From the NCBI RefSeq assembly GCF_010093445.1, contig NZ_PDWW01000016.1, positions 31,423-95,422 of the forward strand: DNA of 64,000 nucleotides. The letters run 5' to 3'. The notes beneath the pieces are model-generated. The model did not search any database. It worked only from the letters and a program-made list of their open reading frames with translations, and was not told the origin of the DNA. The translations under genes and the position numbers were made by a program. Source of the DNA: Pseudoxanthomonas japonensis. Lineage in GTDB: Bacteria; Pseudomonadota; Gammaproteobacteria; Xanthomonadales; Xanthomonadaceae. Positions 48,068-56,634 of this stretch are shown piece after piece. Numbering within the stretch: position 1 is the stretch's first letter; every line of letters starts with the position of its first letter.

Positions 48068-49276
48068 TTACACCCGGCCGAACACCAGGCTGGCGTTGGT
48101 GCCGCCGAAACCGAAGCTGTTCGACATCACCGTATCGAGCGTGGCATCGCGGCTCGCCCGCACGATGGGGAACGCGGCGGCGCCTTCATCGAGTGTCTCG
48201 ATGTTGGCGGAGCCGGCAATGAAGCCATCGCGCATCATCAGCAGGCAATAGATAGCCTCGTGCACGCTGGCAGCGCCCAGCGAATGGCCCGACAGCGCCT
48301 TGGTGGACGAGATCGGCGGCAGGTTGTCGCCGAGCGCATTGCGGATCGCTTCGAGCTCGATCACGTCGCCCAGCGGCGTCGAGGTGCCGTGCGTGTTGAG
48401 GTAGGCCAGCGGTGCGGTGACGCCTTCCAGTGCCATCTGCATGCAGCGCACGGCGCCTTCGCCGGACGGCGCGACCATGTCGGCGCCGTCGGAGGTCACG
48501 CCGTAGCCCAGCAGTTCGGCATGGATGCGTGCGCCGCGCTTCACTGCGTGGTCGTAGTCCTCCAGCACCAGCATGCCGCCACCGCCGGCGATGACGAAGC
48601 CATCGCGGTCGGCATCGTAAGGACGCGAGGCATGCGTCGGGTCGTCGTTGCGCTTGCTGGACAGCGCGCCCATGGCATCGAACATCATGGTCAGCGCCCA
48701 GTGCAGTTCCTCACCGCCACCGGCGAAGACGATGTCCTGGCGGCCGGCACGGATCAGGTCCGCCGCGGCGCCGATGCAGTGCGCGGAGGTCGCGCACGCT
48801 GCAGAGATCGAATAGCTGACGCCCTTGATCTTGAACGCGGTGGCCAGCGTCGCCGACACGGTGGAGCACATCGTGCGCGGCACCATGTAGGGGCCGACCT
48901 TGCGGATGCCGCGCGCGCGCAGCAGGTCGGCGGCTTCGATCTGCCATTCGGCCGAGCCGCCGCCAGAGCCGGCGATCAGGCCGGTGCGCGGCTGGCTGAC
49001 CAGGGCCTCGTCTAGGCCGGCATCGGCGATGGCGTCGCGCAGCGCGATGTGCGCGAACGCGGCCGCGTCGCCCATGAAACGCTTCTGCTTGCGGTCGATC
49101 TGCGCGTCGAGATCGATCTCCGGCGCACCGCCCACGTGGCTGCGGAAGCCGAGTTCGGCGTACTGCGGGATGTGGCGGATGCCCGAGCGGCCTTCGCGCA
49201 GCGCGGCCGACACGGTGTCCGCGTCGTTGCCCAGGCAGGACGTGATGCCGAGGCCGGTGATGACGACACGACGCAT
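48068..49276 (-). CDS. fabB: 3-oxoacyl-ACP synthase I
   Basis: The 402-residue condensing enzyme that elongates unsaturated acyl chains made by FabA. The active-site cysteine is in [11 protein letters not shown]. The two catalytic histidines are in [11 protein letters not shown] and [13 protein letters not shown], and GFGGTN is near the C-terminus. The N-terminus [18 protein letters not shown] is typical. The start lies two bases after the fabA stop, a conserved fabA-fabB pair. Confidence 0.96.
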   Translation of the reverse strand: MRRVVITGLGITSCLGNDADTVSAALREGRSGIRHIPQYAELGFRSHVGGAPEIDLDAQIDRKQKRFMGDAAAFAHIALRDAIADAGLDEALVSQPRTGLIAGSGGGSAEWQIEAADLLRARGIRKVGPYMVPRTMCSTVSATLATAFKIKGVSYSISAACATSAHCIGAAADLIRAGRQDIVFAGGGEELHWALTMMFDAMGALSSKRNDDPTHASRPYDADRDGFVIAGGGGMLVLEDYDHAVKRGARIHAELLGYGVTSDGADMVAPSGEGAVRCMQMALEGVTAPLAYLNTHGTSTPLGDVIELEAIRNALGDNLPPISSTKALSGHSLGAASVHEAIYCLLMMRDGFIAGSANIETLDEGAAAFPIVRASRDATLDTVMSNSFGFGGTNASLVFGRV

Positions 49277-49278
49277 GG

Positions 49279-49794
49279 TCAGAAGCTCTCCGTCGAGGTG
49301 AACAGGCCCACGCGCAGGTCGCGCGCGGTGTAGATCTCGCGGCCGTCGACCAGCATGCGGCCGTCGGCCACCGCCAGCACCAGCTTGCGGTTGACCACGC
49401 GGCTGATGTCGATCTCGTAGCTGACGCGCTTCGCCGTCGGCAGCACCTGACCGGTGAACTTCACCTCGCCCGATCCGAGCGCGCGGCCGCGGCCGGGCGC
49501 GCCGATCCAGGTCAGGAAGAAACCGGTCAGCTGCCACATCGCATCCAGGCCCAGGCAGCCCGGCATCACCGGATCGCCGAGGAAGTGGCACTGGAAGAAC
49601 CACAGGTCCGGATGGATATCGAGTTCCGCGCGCACCATGCCCTTGCCATGCGTTCCGCCGCCCTGGCGGATCTCGGTGATGCGGTCGAACATCAGCATCG
49701 GGTCGTTGGGCAGGCGGCCGCTGTCGGGGCCGAACAGTTCACCGCGCGCGCTGGCCAGCAGCTGTTCGCGCGAGAAGGAAGCGGGGGCGTTCAT
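49279..49794 (-). CDS. fabA: 3-hydroxydecanoyl-ACP dehydratase/isomerase
   Basis: A 171-residue hot-dog-fold enzyme, exactly the family length. It dehydrates 3-hydroxydecanoyl-ACP and isomerises the product to cis-3-decenoyl-ACP, the branch point to unsaturated fatty acids that needs no oxygen. The catalytic histidine lies in [14 protein letters not shown] and the aspartate in [11 protein letters not shown]. The start [12 protein letters not shown] is taken, since the upstream in-frame extension is cysteine- and arginine-rich leader DNA. Its promoter carries an FNR box and a second palindrome. Confidence 0.96.
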   Translation of the reverse strand: MNAPASFSREQLLASARGELFGPDSGRLPNDPMLMFDRITEIRQGGGTHGKGMVRAELDIHPDLWFFQCHFLGDPVMPGCLGLDAMWQLTGFFLTWIGAPGRGRALGSGEVKFTGQVLPTAKRVSYEIDISRVVNRKLVLAVADGRMLVDGREIYTARDLRVGLFTSTESF

Positions 49795-49821
49795 TGCGTG
49801 GTCCGTTCTGCGAAGGCGCAA

Positions 49822-49827
49822 ATAATG
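49822..49827 (-). promoter_or_regulatory. candidate -10 element of the fabA promoter
   Basis: CATTAT on the minus strand, giving a start near 49815. No good -35 hexamer is present at the right distance, as expected for an activator-dependent promoter. Confidence 0.5.
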
Positions 49828-49840
49828 CACACATGTGCAT
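49825..49840. promoter_or_regulatory. palindrome ATGCACA-CA-TGTGCAT in the fabA promoter
   Basis: A perfect 7-bp inverted repeat with a 2-base centre, overlapping the -10 element and the spacer. The position suits a repressor of unsaturated fatty acid synthesis. The sequence does not match the FadR or DesT sites that I know. Confidence 0.5.
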
Positions 49841-49849
49841 ACGCTTGTC

Positions 49850-49863
49850 TTGATGCAGATCAA
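49850..49863. promoter_or_regulatory. FNR/ANR box upstream of fabA
   Basis: TTGATGCAGATCAA is a perfect match to TTGAT-N4-ATCAA. Its centre lies 41.5 bases upstream of the start predicted from the -10 element, the standard position for FNR activation. Confidence 0.7.
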
Positions 49864-50009
49864 CGGTGTTTTTTCCATACGCCGGCGTACCATCCGGCCA
49901 ACGCAATTGCGGCAAGGGTTTCGCGCATTCTGTCCGCGACTCCACACGCAGCCGTATTGTTTCCATCCGCATCCATGCGATTGCGTACGGCGGCCGATAT
50001 CATCGCGTG

Positions 50010-51083
50010 ATGCGCAAGATCATCCACATCGACATGGACGCGTTCTACGCGTCGGTGGAGCAGCGCGACGATCCGTCGCTGCGTGGACGGCCGGTGGTGG
50101 TCGCGTGGCGTGGCGAGCGTTCGGTGGTGTGCGCGGCGTCGTACGAAGCGCGCGTGTTCGGCGTGCGCTCGGCGATGCCGGCGGTGCGCGCGGAGCGGCT
50201 GTGTCCGCAGGCGGTGTTCGTGCCGCCGGATTTCATCCGCTACAAGACAGTGTCGCGGCAGGTGCGCGAGATCTTCCTGCGTCACACCGATCTGGTCGAG
50301 CCGCTGTCGCTGGACGAAGCCTATCTCGACGTCACCGCGCCGAAGTCCGACCTGCCGACCGCGACCGCCGTGGCCGAGACCATCCGCGCGCAGATCCGCG
50401 AGGAAACGCAGCTCACGGCATCCGCCGGTGTGGCGCCGAACAAGTTCCTCGCCAAGATCGCCTCCGACTGGCGCAAGCCGGACGGACAGTTCGTGCTGCG
50501 GCCGCACCAGGTCGACGCGTTCCTGACGCCGCTGCCGGTCGAGCGCATTCCCGGCGTCGGCAAGGTGATGCAGGGCAGGCTCAACGCCGACGGCATCCGC
50601 ACCGTCGGCGATCTGCGTGCGTATTTGCAGCATGAGCTGGAAGCGCGCTACGGCAGCTTCGGCGGAGGCCTGTACCGGCGCGCGCGCGGCATCGACGAGC
50701 GGCCGGTCGAGCCGGATCAGCCGGTGCAGTCGATCTCGTCCGAAGACACCTTCGCCACCGATCTGCCGTTGTCAGAACTGGAGCCGCACATCGTGCGCAT
50801 CGCGGAGAAGGCGTGGGCCGCCAGCCGCAAGACCGAGCGCGTCGGGCGCACGGTGGTGCTGAAGCTGAAGACCTCGCAGTTCCGCATCCTGACGCGCAGC
50901 TTCACGCCAGAGTCGCCGCCGGCCTCGGCGCAGGCGTTCATCGACATCGCCCTGGCCCTGCGCGAGCGCGTGAATATGCCGGCGGCGACGCTGTACCGTC
51001 TGGTCGGTGTGGGGCTTTCAGGGTTCCGCGATCGCGACGAGGCGGTTGTGCAGGCGGGATTGTTCGACCCGCAGGAAGCCTAG
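50010..51083 (+). CDS. dinB: DNA polymerase IV
   Basis: A 357-residue Y-family translesion polymerase. Motifs are [15 protein letters not shown] with the first catalytic aspartate, [23 protein letters not shown] with the second acidic pair, [20 protein letters not shown], and a helix-hairpin-helix [16 protein letters not shown]. The little-finger domain contains [12 protein letters not shown]. It lacks the QLxLF beta-clamp motif in strict form, but VQAGLFD near the end could serve. I saw no recognisable LexA box before it. Confidence 0.95.
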   Translation: MRKIIHIDMDAFYASVEQRDDPSLRGRPVVVAWRGERSVVCAASYEARVFGVRSAMPAVRAERLCPQAVFVPPDFIRYKTVSRQVREIFLRHTDLVEPLSLDEAYLDVTAPKSDLPTATAVAETIRAQIREETQLTASAGVAPNKFLAKIASDWRKPDGQFVLRPHQVDAFLTPLPVERIPGVGKVMQGRLNADGIRTVGDLRAYLQHELEARYGSFGGGLYRRARGIDERPVEPDQPVQSISSEDTFATDLPLSELEPHIVRIAEKAWAASRKTERVGRTVVLKLKTSQFRILTRSFTPESPPASAQAFIDIALALRERVNMPAATLYRLVGVGLSGFRDRDEAVVQAGLFDPQEA

Positions 51084-51090
51084 GCGCCGA

Positions 51091-51384
51091 TCAGGCTGTA
51101 CGCCACTCGAAGGCGAGGTCTTCGTTGCGCTCGAAGCGGCGCAGGTGCGAGGCGATCACGCCTTGCAGGCGCTCGCGCGGCTCTGCTTCCGGCTGGTACA
51201 GCGTGATGACGAGCGCATCGCCGTCCACGGCGAAGTCGGCCGGGCCGACTTCGCTGAACGGAATGCGGGCGTGGTCGTCGTCGGGGCGTTCGATCTCGAA
51301 CTTGTGCCGCCAGTGGTTGCACAGGGTGCGCAGCAGCTTGGCGGGGTCGTTCGGGCGTACGGTGACTGAGGACGTGGCGTTCAT
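51091..51384 (-). CDS. DUF2218 family protein
   Basis: A 97-residue protein with the DUF2218 pattern: KLLRTLCNHWRHKFEIE, then GPADFAVDGDALVITLYQPEAEPRERLQGVIASHLRRFE and a terminal FEW. Family members are often near siderophore or metal genes, and their function is unknown. It is convergent with dinB and downstream of nothing obvious; btuB ends before reaching it on the same strand. Confidence 0.75.
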   Translation of the reverse strand: MNATSSVTVRPNDPAKLLRTLCNHWRHKFEIERPDDDHARIPFSEVGPADFAVDGDALVITLYQPEAEPRERLQGVIASHLRRFERNEDLAFEWRTA

Positions 51385-51440
51385 CGACGGGATCGCATCA
51401 GGGGAGTTTCCTGTTTACGTCCGGGTCCCTCCTTCGACAA

Positions 51441-51470
51441 GGCCGGCAACGGAACAGTCCATTGCCGGCC
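51441..51470 (-). terminator. hairpin after btuB, possible terminator
   Basis: GGCCGGCAA pairs perfectly with TTGCCGGCC around a 12-base loop, 19 bases past the btuB stop. Only TTGT follows on the minus strand, so it is a weak intrinsic terminator. Confidence 0.4.
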
Positions 51471-51488
51471 CCGGATTCGACGTGCGAC

Positions 51489-53375
51489 TCAGTCGCGCGC
51501 GCTGTAACGCAGGCTCAGGCCGTACTCGCGACCGGGCTGGTTGTACCAGGCGATCGTTTCGTATTCGCGGTCGAACACGTTGCTGGCGCGCGCCTGCAGC
51601 GACCATTCGTCGGTGATCGCGTATTCCAGGCGCAGGTCCAGCGTGCCGTAACCGGCCAGGCGGACGCTGTTGGCGGCGTTGTCGTAGCGGTGGCTGGCGC
51701 CGTAGCCGGTCACGCCGATGCGGAAGTCGCCGAACGCGCGGTCCACGTCGAGGCGCGCGGTGTTGCGTGCGCGGCGTGCCAGCAGGTTGTCGTAGTTCGC
51801 GCCGGCGGTGTGGTTGCGCGGATCGGTGTGGCTGACCTGCGCGGCGATGTCGAAGCCGGCCAGCGTCACCGCGCCGGTCAGTTCGAGGCCGCGGATGCGC
51901 GCTTCGTCGGTGTTCGCCGGCAACCAGTTGCTGTCCAGCGCGATCAGGTCTTCGATGCGCGTCTCGTAGACGTTGACGCCCCAGTTCCATGCATCGCCAT
52001 ACTGCGACAGGCCGATGTCGAGCGTCTTGGAGCGCTCGGGTTCCAGCAGCGCATTGCCGGAGAACGGGTAGTACAGGTCGTTGAAGGTCGGCGCTTTGAA
52101 GCCGGTACCGGCGTTGACGGTCAGCTTGAAGCCGCCGCCGAAGCCGAGGCCCCAGCCCAGGTTGCCGGTGACGTGGTTGCCGAACTGGTCGTTGTCGTCG
52201 TTGCGCACGCTGGCCTGCACCTGCTGCGCGCCGAAGCGGCCTTGGTACTCGATGAAAACGCCGGTGTTGTCGCGGCTGTCCACGGGCACGCCGACGGTGT
52301 CGTTGATGAAGTCGACGCTGCTGGTGACTTCGTCGCGCTGCCAGTCGGCACCGGCGCTCAGCAGGTGCTGTTCGCCGAACGCGAAGTCGCCCTGCAGCGA
52401 GGCCGTGTCGCGACGCGTGTCGAACGTGCTGATGTCGGCGCTGGGGCTGCTGGATGCGTCGTTGTAGTAGTTGTGCGACTTGTCCGACGCGCGACCGACC
52501 TGAGCGGTCAGCGTGGTGGCGGCTGACGGCTTCCAGGTCAGCTTGCTGCCCAGCACCTGCTGCACGTTGTCGGCTTCGTTGCCGCCGTAGATGCTGCCGT
52601 CGAACTCATTGAAGGCGTCGGCATTCAGTGCGTGGCCTTCCAGCGTCAACGCATCGGTCAGCCTGTAGCCGGCGCGGACATTCAGGGAGACATTGCGGTA
52701 GCCGTCGTCATCGGGCTCGTCGGTGAAGCAGCCCTGGAACAGCGTGCCCGACCCGCGGCAGGCGTTGATGCCGTCGGTTTCCTGGTACGCCGCATTCGCG
52801 CCGATCCAGCCGCGTTCGCCGCCGTAGGCGAAGCCGCCGCTGGCTTCGCGCAGGTTGTGGCTGCCGCCACCGATGCGCAGTTCGCGCGACAGGCCCTGGC
52901 TGCCGCGGCGGGTGAAGATCTGGATGACGGCGCCGATCGCTTCCGAGCCGTACAGGCTGGAGCGCGGACCGCGCACGATCTCGATACGCTCGATCTGGTC
53001 GACCGGCAGGTCCTGGAACGAGGCCAGGCCGGCGGTCGCCGAACCGATGCGGATGCCGTCGACCAGCACGAGCACGTGGTCGGATTCGGTACCGCGGATG
53101 TTGAGGCTGCTCAGCTTGCCCTGCCCGCCCTGGTTGGTGAAGCCGATACCGGCGCGACCCTTCAGCAGGTCGACCAGCGAGCGCGACTGGCTGCGCTCGA
53201 TCTCCTCGCGCGTGATGAGCTGGGTCGGCGCCAGGCTGTCCTGCAACGCGACGTCGGTGCGCGTGCCGGTGACGACCACTTCGTCCAGGTCGGTGGCGTT
53301 CTGCGCGTGCGCGGCGAACGGCAGCGCCAGGGCGACCGCGGTGGTCAGAAGGGAAAGGGAATGACGGATGTACAT
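51489..53375 (-). CDS. btuB: TonB-dependent vitamin B12 receptor
   Basis: A 628-residue outer-membrane receptor. A signal peptide (1-25, LLTTAVALALPFAAHAQN) precedes a TonB box in DEVVVTGTR. The plug domain (about 40-140) has LLKGRAGIGFTNQGGQG and IEIVRGPRSSLYGSEAIGAVIQIFTRR. A 22-strand barrel ends in a final aromatic strand (GREYGLSLRYSARD). The cobalamin riboswitch directly upstream identifies the substrate class. I use the ATG at 53375; an ATG five codons upstream is possible. Confidence 0.94.
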   Translation of the reverse strand: MYIRHSLSLLTTAVALALPFAAHAQNATDLDEVVVTGTRTDVALQDSLAPTQLITREEIERSQSRSLVDLLKGRAGIGFTNQGGQGKLSSLNIRGTESDHVLVLVDGIRIGSATAGLASFQDLPVDQIERIEIVRGPRSSLYGSEAIGAVIQIFTRRGSQGLSRELRIGGGSHNLREASGGFAYGGERGWIGANAAYQETDGINACRGSGTLFQGCFTDEPDDDGYRNVSLNVRAGYRLTDALTLEGHALNADAFNEFDGSIYGGNEADNVQQVLGSKLTWKPSAATTLTAQVGRASDKSHNYYNDASSSPSADISTFDTRRDTASLQGDFAFGEQHLLSAGADWQRDEVTSSVDFINDTVGVPVDSRDNTGVFIEYQGRFGAQQVQASVRNDDNDQFGNHVTGNLGWGLGFGGGFKLTVNAGTGFKAPTFNDLYYPFSGNALLEPERSKTLDIGLSQYGDAWNWGVNVYETRIEDLIALDSNWLPANTDEARIRGLELTGAVTLAGFDIAAQVSHTDPRNHTAGANYDNLLARRARNTARLDVDRAFGDFRIGVTGYGASHRYDNAANSVRLAGYGTLDLRLEYAITDEWSLQARASNVFDREYETIAWYNQPGREYGLSLRYSARD

Positions 53376-53517
53376 CGGACTCAACTCCATGGCGCGCCCC
53401 GCGCGCATTGTTCGGCGTGGAGTTGCGACGACGGAGAGGAACGTTGCGGACAGCGCAGCAGGCGAACGGCGGCGCGGCACGCCGCGACGCCCTCCGCATC
53501 GCAACCAGTGGACTCCC

Positions 53518-53703
53518 AGGCCGGTCTCCGGGCTTGCGAAGGCGTGCCGTGCACGCTGCCGGGGCGCCTTCCCATGCGTGGTCGCACAGTGGCCGATGCC
53601 GCGGTTGTCTTCGCCTACCGTTGCGGGGGCAGCGCCGGAATGCCGCCTGTGCGGGTCACCGGCTTCCCGTTTCAACCCACGGCAGGAATGCCAGGGTCAC
53701 CTG
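53518..53703 (-). promoter_or_regulatory. cobalamin riboswitch of btuB
   Basis: The minus strand carries the conserved core in order: GGGAAGCCGGTG, then CTGCCCCCGCAACGGTA, then the B12 box GCCACTG (53587-53593), and finally TTCGCAAGCCCGGAGACCGG closing the outer stem. B12 binding should lower btuB expression. The expression platform must lie in the roughly 140 bases before the btuB start. Confidence 0.92.
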
Positions 53704-53741
53704 AAAGCGCGCGCAGTATACGGGAAGCACCCGACGGCCAC

Positions 53742-53811
53742 GTAGAGCGGAGCTTGCTCCGCTGCTCTTCTGCAACGGACGGTGCACGGCGTCGAGCAAG
53801 CTCGACGCTAC
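53742..53811. repeat. inverted pair of GTAG REP elements
   Basis: GTAG with hairpin AGCGGAGC/GCTCCGCT (53742-53763) faces a reverse copy with hairpin GCGTCGAGC/GCTCGACGC ending in CTAC (53789-53811). They form a convergent dimer between the riboswitch and the TfoX-like gene. Confidence 0.75.
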
Positions 53812-53818
53812 CGTGCTG

Positions 53819-54190
53819 TCAGTCCTCGCCACCGGGCGAGTCGAACAGATTGAGCGACGGGCCCGTGTCTTCCTCGCGCTCGGTGTGCGTGGTGGTCACC
53901 GGGCCGGCGGCGGGGCGGCCGCGCGGCGGCGGCAGCAGGGCGGCGGCGGCATCGTAGGCCACCAGCAGTTCCGCGCGGCGGTCTTCGGGCAGTTGCTGCC
54001 AGTGGCAGTCCAGCAAGGCGCCTTCCAGCGCGTACAGCAGGTTGAGGCTGGGCCGGAAGCCCGCGCGCTTGACCCGGATGAAGGCTTCCACTGCACCCAC
54101 GCCCTCCAGGTCCTCCTGCGTGCGCAGGCCGACCTGGCGCAGCCAGGCGGCGGACTTGGGGCCGATGTTGCGCAGCTTGGTGCCTGTCAT
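53819..54190 (-). CDS. TfoX C-terminal-domain protein
   Basis: A 123-residue protein. Its first 80 residues match the TfoX/Sxy C-terminal domain: LRNIGPKSAAWLRQVGLRTQEDLEGVGAVEAF, a helix-hairpin-helix-like unit, and LNLLYALEGALLDCHWQQLP. The remaining 40 residues are low complexity. Full-length TfoX/Sxy proteins regulate natural competence; the role of stand-alone C-terminal domains is not established. Its ATG overlaps the preceding stop by four bases, so it is coupled to the methionine sulfoxide reductase gene. Confidence 0.8.
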   Translation of the reverse strand: MTGTKLRNIGPKSAAWLRQVGLRTQEDLEGVGAVEAFIRVKRAGFRPSLNLLYALEGALLDCHWQQLPEDRRAELLVAYDAAAALLPPPRGRPAAGPVTTTHTEREEDTGPSLNLFDSPGGED

Positions 54191-54672
54191 GTCAGCGAAT
54201 CCACGAAGATGGCGGCGATGCGTTCCATGCCCGCCTGGTCGTCGGCATCGAAGCGCGCCAGGCGTGGGCTGTCCAAGTCGAGCACACCGACCAGTTCATC
54301 CCCTTTCACCAGCGGTACCACCAGTTCCGAGCGCGAAGCCGAATCACAGGCGATGTGGCCCGGGAAGGCCTCGACATCGTCCACGCGCTGGGTCTGGCGG
54401 GTGCGTGCGGCGGCTCCGCAGACCCCCTTGTCCAACGGGATCCGCACGCAGGCTGGTAGTCCCTGAAACGGACCGACCACCAATTCCCGGCCATCGAAGA
54501 AGTAGAAGCCCGCCCAGTTGAAGTCCGGCAAGGCGTGGTAGAGCAGCGCCGCAAGGTTGGCGGCGTTGGCGATCCGGTCCGGCTCGCCGGCCAGCAGGGC
54601 GCGCGCCTGTTCGGCCAACTGCGCGTACTGTTCCGGCTTGCTGCCGGTGAGCGTCTGGGAAGTGAATGACAT
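54187..54672 (-). CDS. msrC: free methionine-(R)-sulfoxide reductase (GAF domain)
   Basis: A 161-residue GAF-domain enzyme that reduces free methionine-R-sulfoxide with thioredoxin. The three cysteines C75, C85 and C109 have exactly the spacing (10 and 24) of the Escherichia coli enzyme, in LPACVRIPL, DKGVCGAA and FPGHIACD. The NWAGFYFFDGRELVVGPFQG segment is also typical. The start MSFTSQTL is chosen because the upstream frame has no homology. Confidence 0.92.
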   Translation of the reverse strand: MSFTSQTLTGSKPEQYAQLAEQARALLAGEPDRIANAANLAALLYHALPDFNWAGFYFFDGRELVVGPFQGLPACVRIPLDKGVCGAAARTRQTQRVDDVEAFPGHIACDSASRSELVVPLVKGDELVGVLDLDSPRLARFDADDQAGMERIAAIFVDSLT

Positions 54673-54802
54673 GCGGTCGATTCTACTCCGCGGGTCCGGG
54701 AAGGGCCGGATATGATCCCGGTATGAAGTTGCATTACCCGAAAGCGCCGCCTGCAGGACACGGCCGCGCCACGCTAATCCCCGGAACGTGACGGAGCACG
54801 CA

Positions 54803-55471
54803 ATGGACAGGCTCTTCGTCACGGGCACCGACACCGGCGCCGGCAAGACGGTCGCCAGCGCCGCGCTTCTGCATGCGTTCCGTGCACGCGGGTTGCACGC
54901 GGTCGGCATGAAGCCGGTCGCCAGCGGTTGCGTGGCGACCGCCGAGGGCTGGCGCAACGACGACGCGCTCGCGCTGCGGGCGGCCAGCGACCCGGTGCCG
55001 CCCTACGACGACCTCAATCCGTACGCGCTGCCCGCGCCGTTGGCGCCGGAGATCGCCGCGCGCGATGCGGGCGTCGATGTGCAACTCGGGGTGCTGGTGT
55101 CAGCGTTCGAGCGCCTGCGTCCGCTGGCCGACCTGGTGCTGGTGGAAGGCGTCGGGGGCTGGGCCGCGCCGCTGACGGCGACGCTGGACCAGCGCCACCT
55201 GGTGCAGGAGTTGCGTCTTCCCGTGGTGCTCGTTGTGGGCATGCGACTGGGCTGCATCAACCACGCGCGCTTGAGCGCGCGGGCGATCCAGGATGACGGA
55301 GCGCGGCTGGTCGGCTGGATCGCGAACGAAGTCGATCCGGAGATGGAGCGCAGGGACGAGAACTTCGCGCTGTTGTCCGCGCGCATGCCGGTGCCGTGCT
55401 GGGGGCGCTTGCCGTATGCGCCCGGTGCCAGCGCGAGCACAATGGCCCGTCATCTCCAGGTCAATCCGTAG
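54803..55471 (+). CDS. bioD: dethiobiotin synthetase
   Basis: A 222-residue ATP-dependent carboxylase that closes the ureido ring of dethiobiotin, the penultimate biotin step. The P-loop is VTGTDTGAGKT, with KPVASGC, the LVEGVGGWAAPL loop and the C-terminal GRLPY. GGAG lies six bases before the ATG, which makes it better than the GTG five codons upstream. The gene stands alone, apart from the other bio genes. Its TAG stop codon is part of a GTAG REP element. Confidence 0.95.
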   Translation: MDRLFVTGTDTGAGKTVASAALLHAFRARGLHAVGMKPVASGCVATAEGWRNDDALALRAASDPVPPYDDLNPYALPAPLAPEIAARDAGVDVQLGVLVSAFERLRPLADLVLVEGVGGWAAPLTATLDQRHLVQELRLPVVLVVGMRLGCINHARLSARAIQDDGARLVGWIANEVDPEMERRDENFALLSARMPVPCWGRLPYAPGASASTMARHLQVNP

Positions 55472-55547
55472 CGCGCGCCACGCGCACGACCGCAGAACCT
55501 GCTGCACTCTGTCCGCACCTCGAGACGTGCGCATGGCGCACGCTACG
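55468..55547. repeat. inverted pair of GTAG REP elements at the bioD stop
   Basis: GTAGCGCGCGCCACGCGCA begins inside the last bioD codons. A reverse copy with perfect stem CGTGCGC/GCGCACG ends in CTAC at 55547. The head of the first copy provides the bioD stop codon. Confidence 0.65.
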
Positions 55548-55581
55548 CGATGGCGCCCGGAGGCATGGCGCGCCGCGGGCA

Positions 55582-55613
55582 ATAAAAAACCCGGCAGCGT
55601 GGGGGCTGCCGGG
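55582..55613 (-). terminator. rho-independent terminator of the phasin gene
   Basis: The 8-bp perfect stem CCCGGCAG/CTGCCGGG with an 8-base loop is followed on the minus strand by TTTTTTATT. It is 54 bases past the phasin stop. Confidence 0.85.
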
Positions 55614-55667
55614 TCGGCTGCGCGGAGGGAGGGGGAGCCGCGCAATAAGCAGTGGAACGGGCGGGTC

Positions 55668-56060
55668 TTACTTGCCCTTGGCGGCCTTGGTCGCCTTGGC
55701 CACGGAGGCCTGGACGTTGTCGGTCGCGGTTTCGAACTGGGTCTTCACCAGCTGGCCGAAGGCCTCACCGGTCTTCAGGCTCAGGCCGAACACTTCCTGG
55801 CTGGCGGCGACGACGCGCTCGGCGTTGTCCTTGGCAACCTGCAGGCCCTTCGGCCACAGAGTCTTGTAACCGTCGAGGTCGCGCGTCTCGGCCAGTTCGC
55901 CGAAGAAGGCGGTGGTGGCGTCGACATTCTTCTCGAAGGTCTTGAGCTGCACGCCGAACACGGTCTCGGCGCTTTCCAGGGCCAGGCGGTTGGCGCGCGA
56001 GGCGGCCGCGGCGAACTGGTGGGTGAACTGGCTGAAGCTTTCGTTGAACTGCGTGGTCAT
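55668..56060 (-). CDS. phasin family protein
   Basis: A 130-residue amphipathic helical protein of the phasin family (QFNESFSQFTHQFAAAASRANRLALESAETVFGVQLKTFEKNVDA... ATKAAKGK). Phasins coat polyhydroxyalkanoate granules and sometimes act as general hydrophobic-surface proteins. No PHA synthase or depolymerase is in the window. AGGAGCACGCC precedes the chosen ATG. A good promoter and a strong terminator make it a monocistronic, probably highly expressed gene. Confidence 0.85.
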   Translation of the reverse strand: MTTQFNESFSQFTHQFAAAASRANRLALESAETVFGVQLKTFEKNVDATTAFFGELAETRDLDGYKTLWPKGLQVAKDNAERVVAASQEVFGLSLKTGEAFGQLVKTQFETATDNVQASVAKATKAAKGK

Positions 56061-56099
56061 GGCGTGCTCCTGAAAGGGGATTTCCATCTGTTGCGACGC

Positions 56100-56128
56100 A
56101 GCATAGACCCGTTCATGTTGCAGTGCAA
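56100..56128 (-). promoter_or_regulatory. predicted sigma-70 promoter of the phasin gene
   Basis: TTGCAC and TATGCT on the minus strand, spaced by 17 bases, with the start near 56093 and a leader of about 33 bases. Confidence 0.55.
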
Positions 56129-56215
56129 TAACCGGCGTATGGAAATCCGACGAACGGTCAGGAGCCGTTAAAAATCAAACGCTTGTAGGAACTGGTATGA
56201 AACCGGTTCCACGCC

Positions 56216-56572
56216 TCACTGGCCGGTGTAACGGCATCCGGAGGTGCAGGTTTCATGCACCACGATGGCGCTCAGCAGCGGGAGAAGGGGTTTGGTCTGG
56301 TCCCAGATCCATGTCGCGAGTTGCTCGCTGGTCGGGTTCTCCAGGCCGGGTATCTCGTTGAGATAGTGATGGTCGAGCCGGTCGTAGATCGGCTTGAAGG
56401 CCGCCTTGACGTCGGCGAAGTCCATGACCCAGCCCGCCTGCGGGTCGACCGGGCCGGACAGGTGCAGTTCGATGCGGAACGAATGGCCGTGCAGGCGCGC
56501 GCACTTGTGGCCTTCCGGCACGTGCGGCAGGCGGTGCGCCGCTTCCACGGTGAAGACCTTGAAGATGTCCAT
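56216..56572 (-). CDS. queD: 6-carboxy-5,6,7,8-tetrahydropterin synthase
   Basis: A 118-residue zinc enzyme of the queuosine (7-deazaguanine) pathway, converting dihydroneopterin triphosphate to carboxytetrahydropterin. Zinc ligands H13, H28 and H30 and catalytic C24 are visible in [43 protein letters not shown] and [11 protein letters not shown] complete the signature. The full length is normal. No other que gene is in the window. Confidence 0.93.
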   Translation of the reverse strand: MDIFKVFTVEAAHRLPHVPEGHKCARLHGHSFRIELHLSGPVDPQAGWVMDFADVKAAFKPIYDRLDHHYLNEIPGLENPTSEQLATWIWDQTKPLLPLLSAIVVHETCTSGCRYTGQ

Positions 56573-56634
56573 GCGTCGTTGTCCGGATCGGTGGAACGCG
56601 CGACTCCCGGCGGGAGCCGCGCGGAGGGTCCAGC

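Noticed and set aside
49864..50009. SOS (LexA) box before dinB
   Set aside because: A CTGTCC...CACAC stretch is present but it lacks the required spacing and symmetry.
56188..56210. GGAAC...GTTCC imperfect palindrome after queD
   Set aside because: The stem has a mismatch and no T run; too weak to call a terminator or operator.
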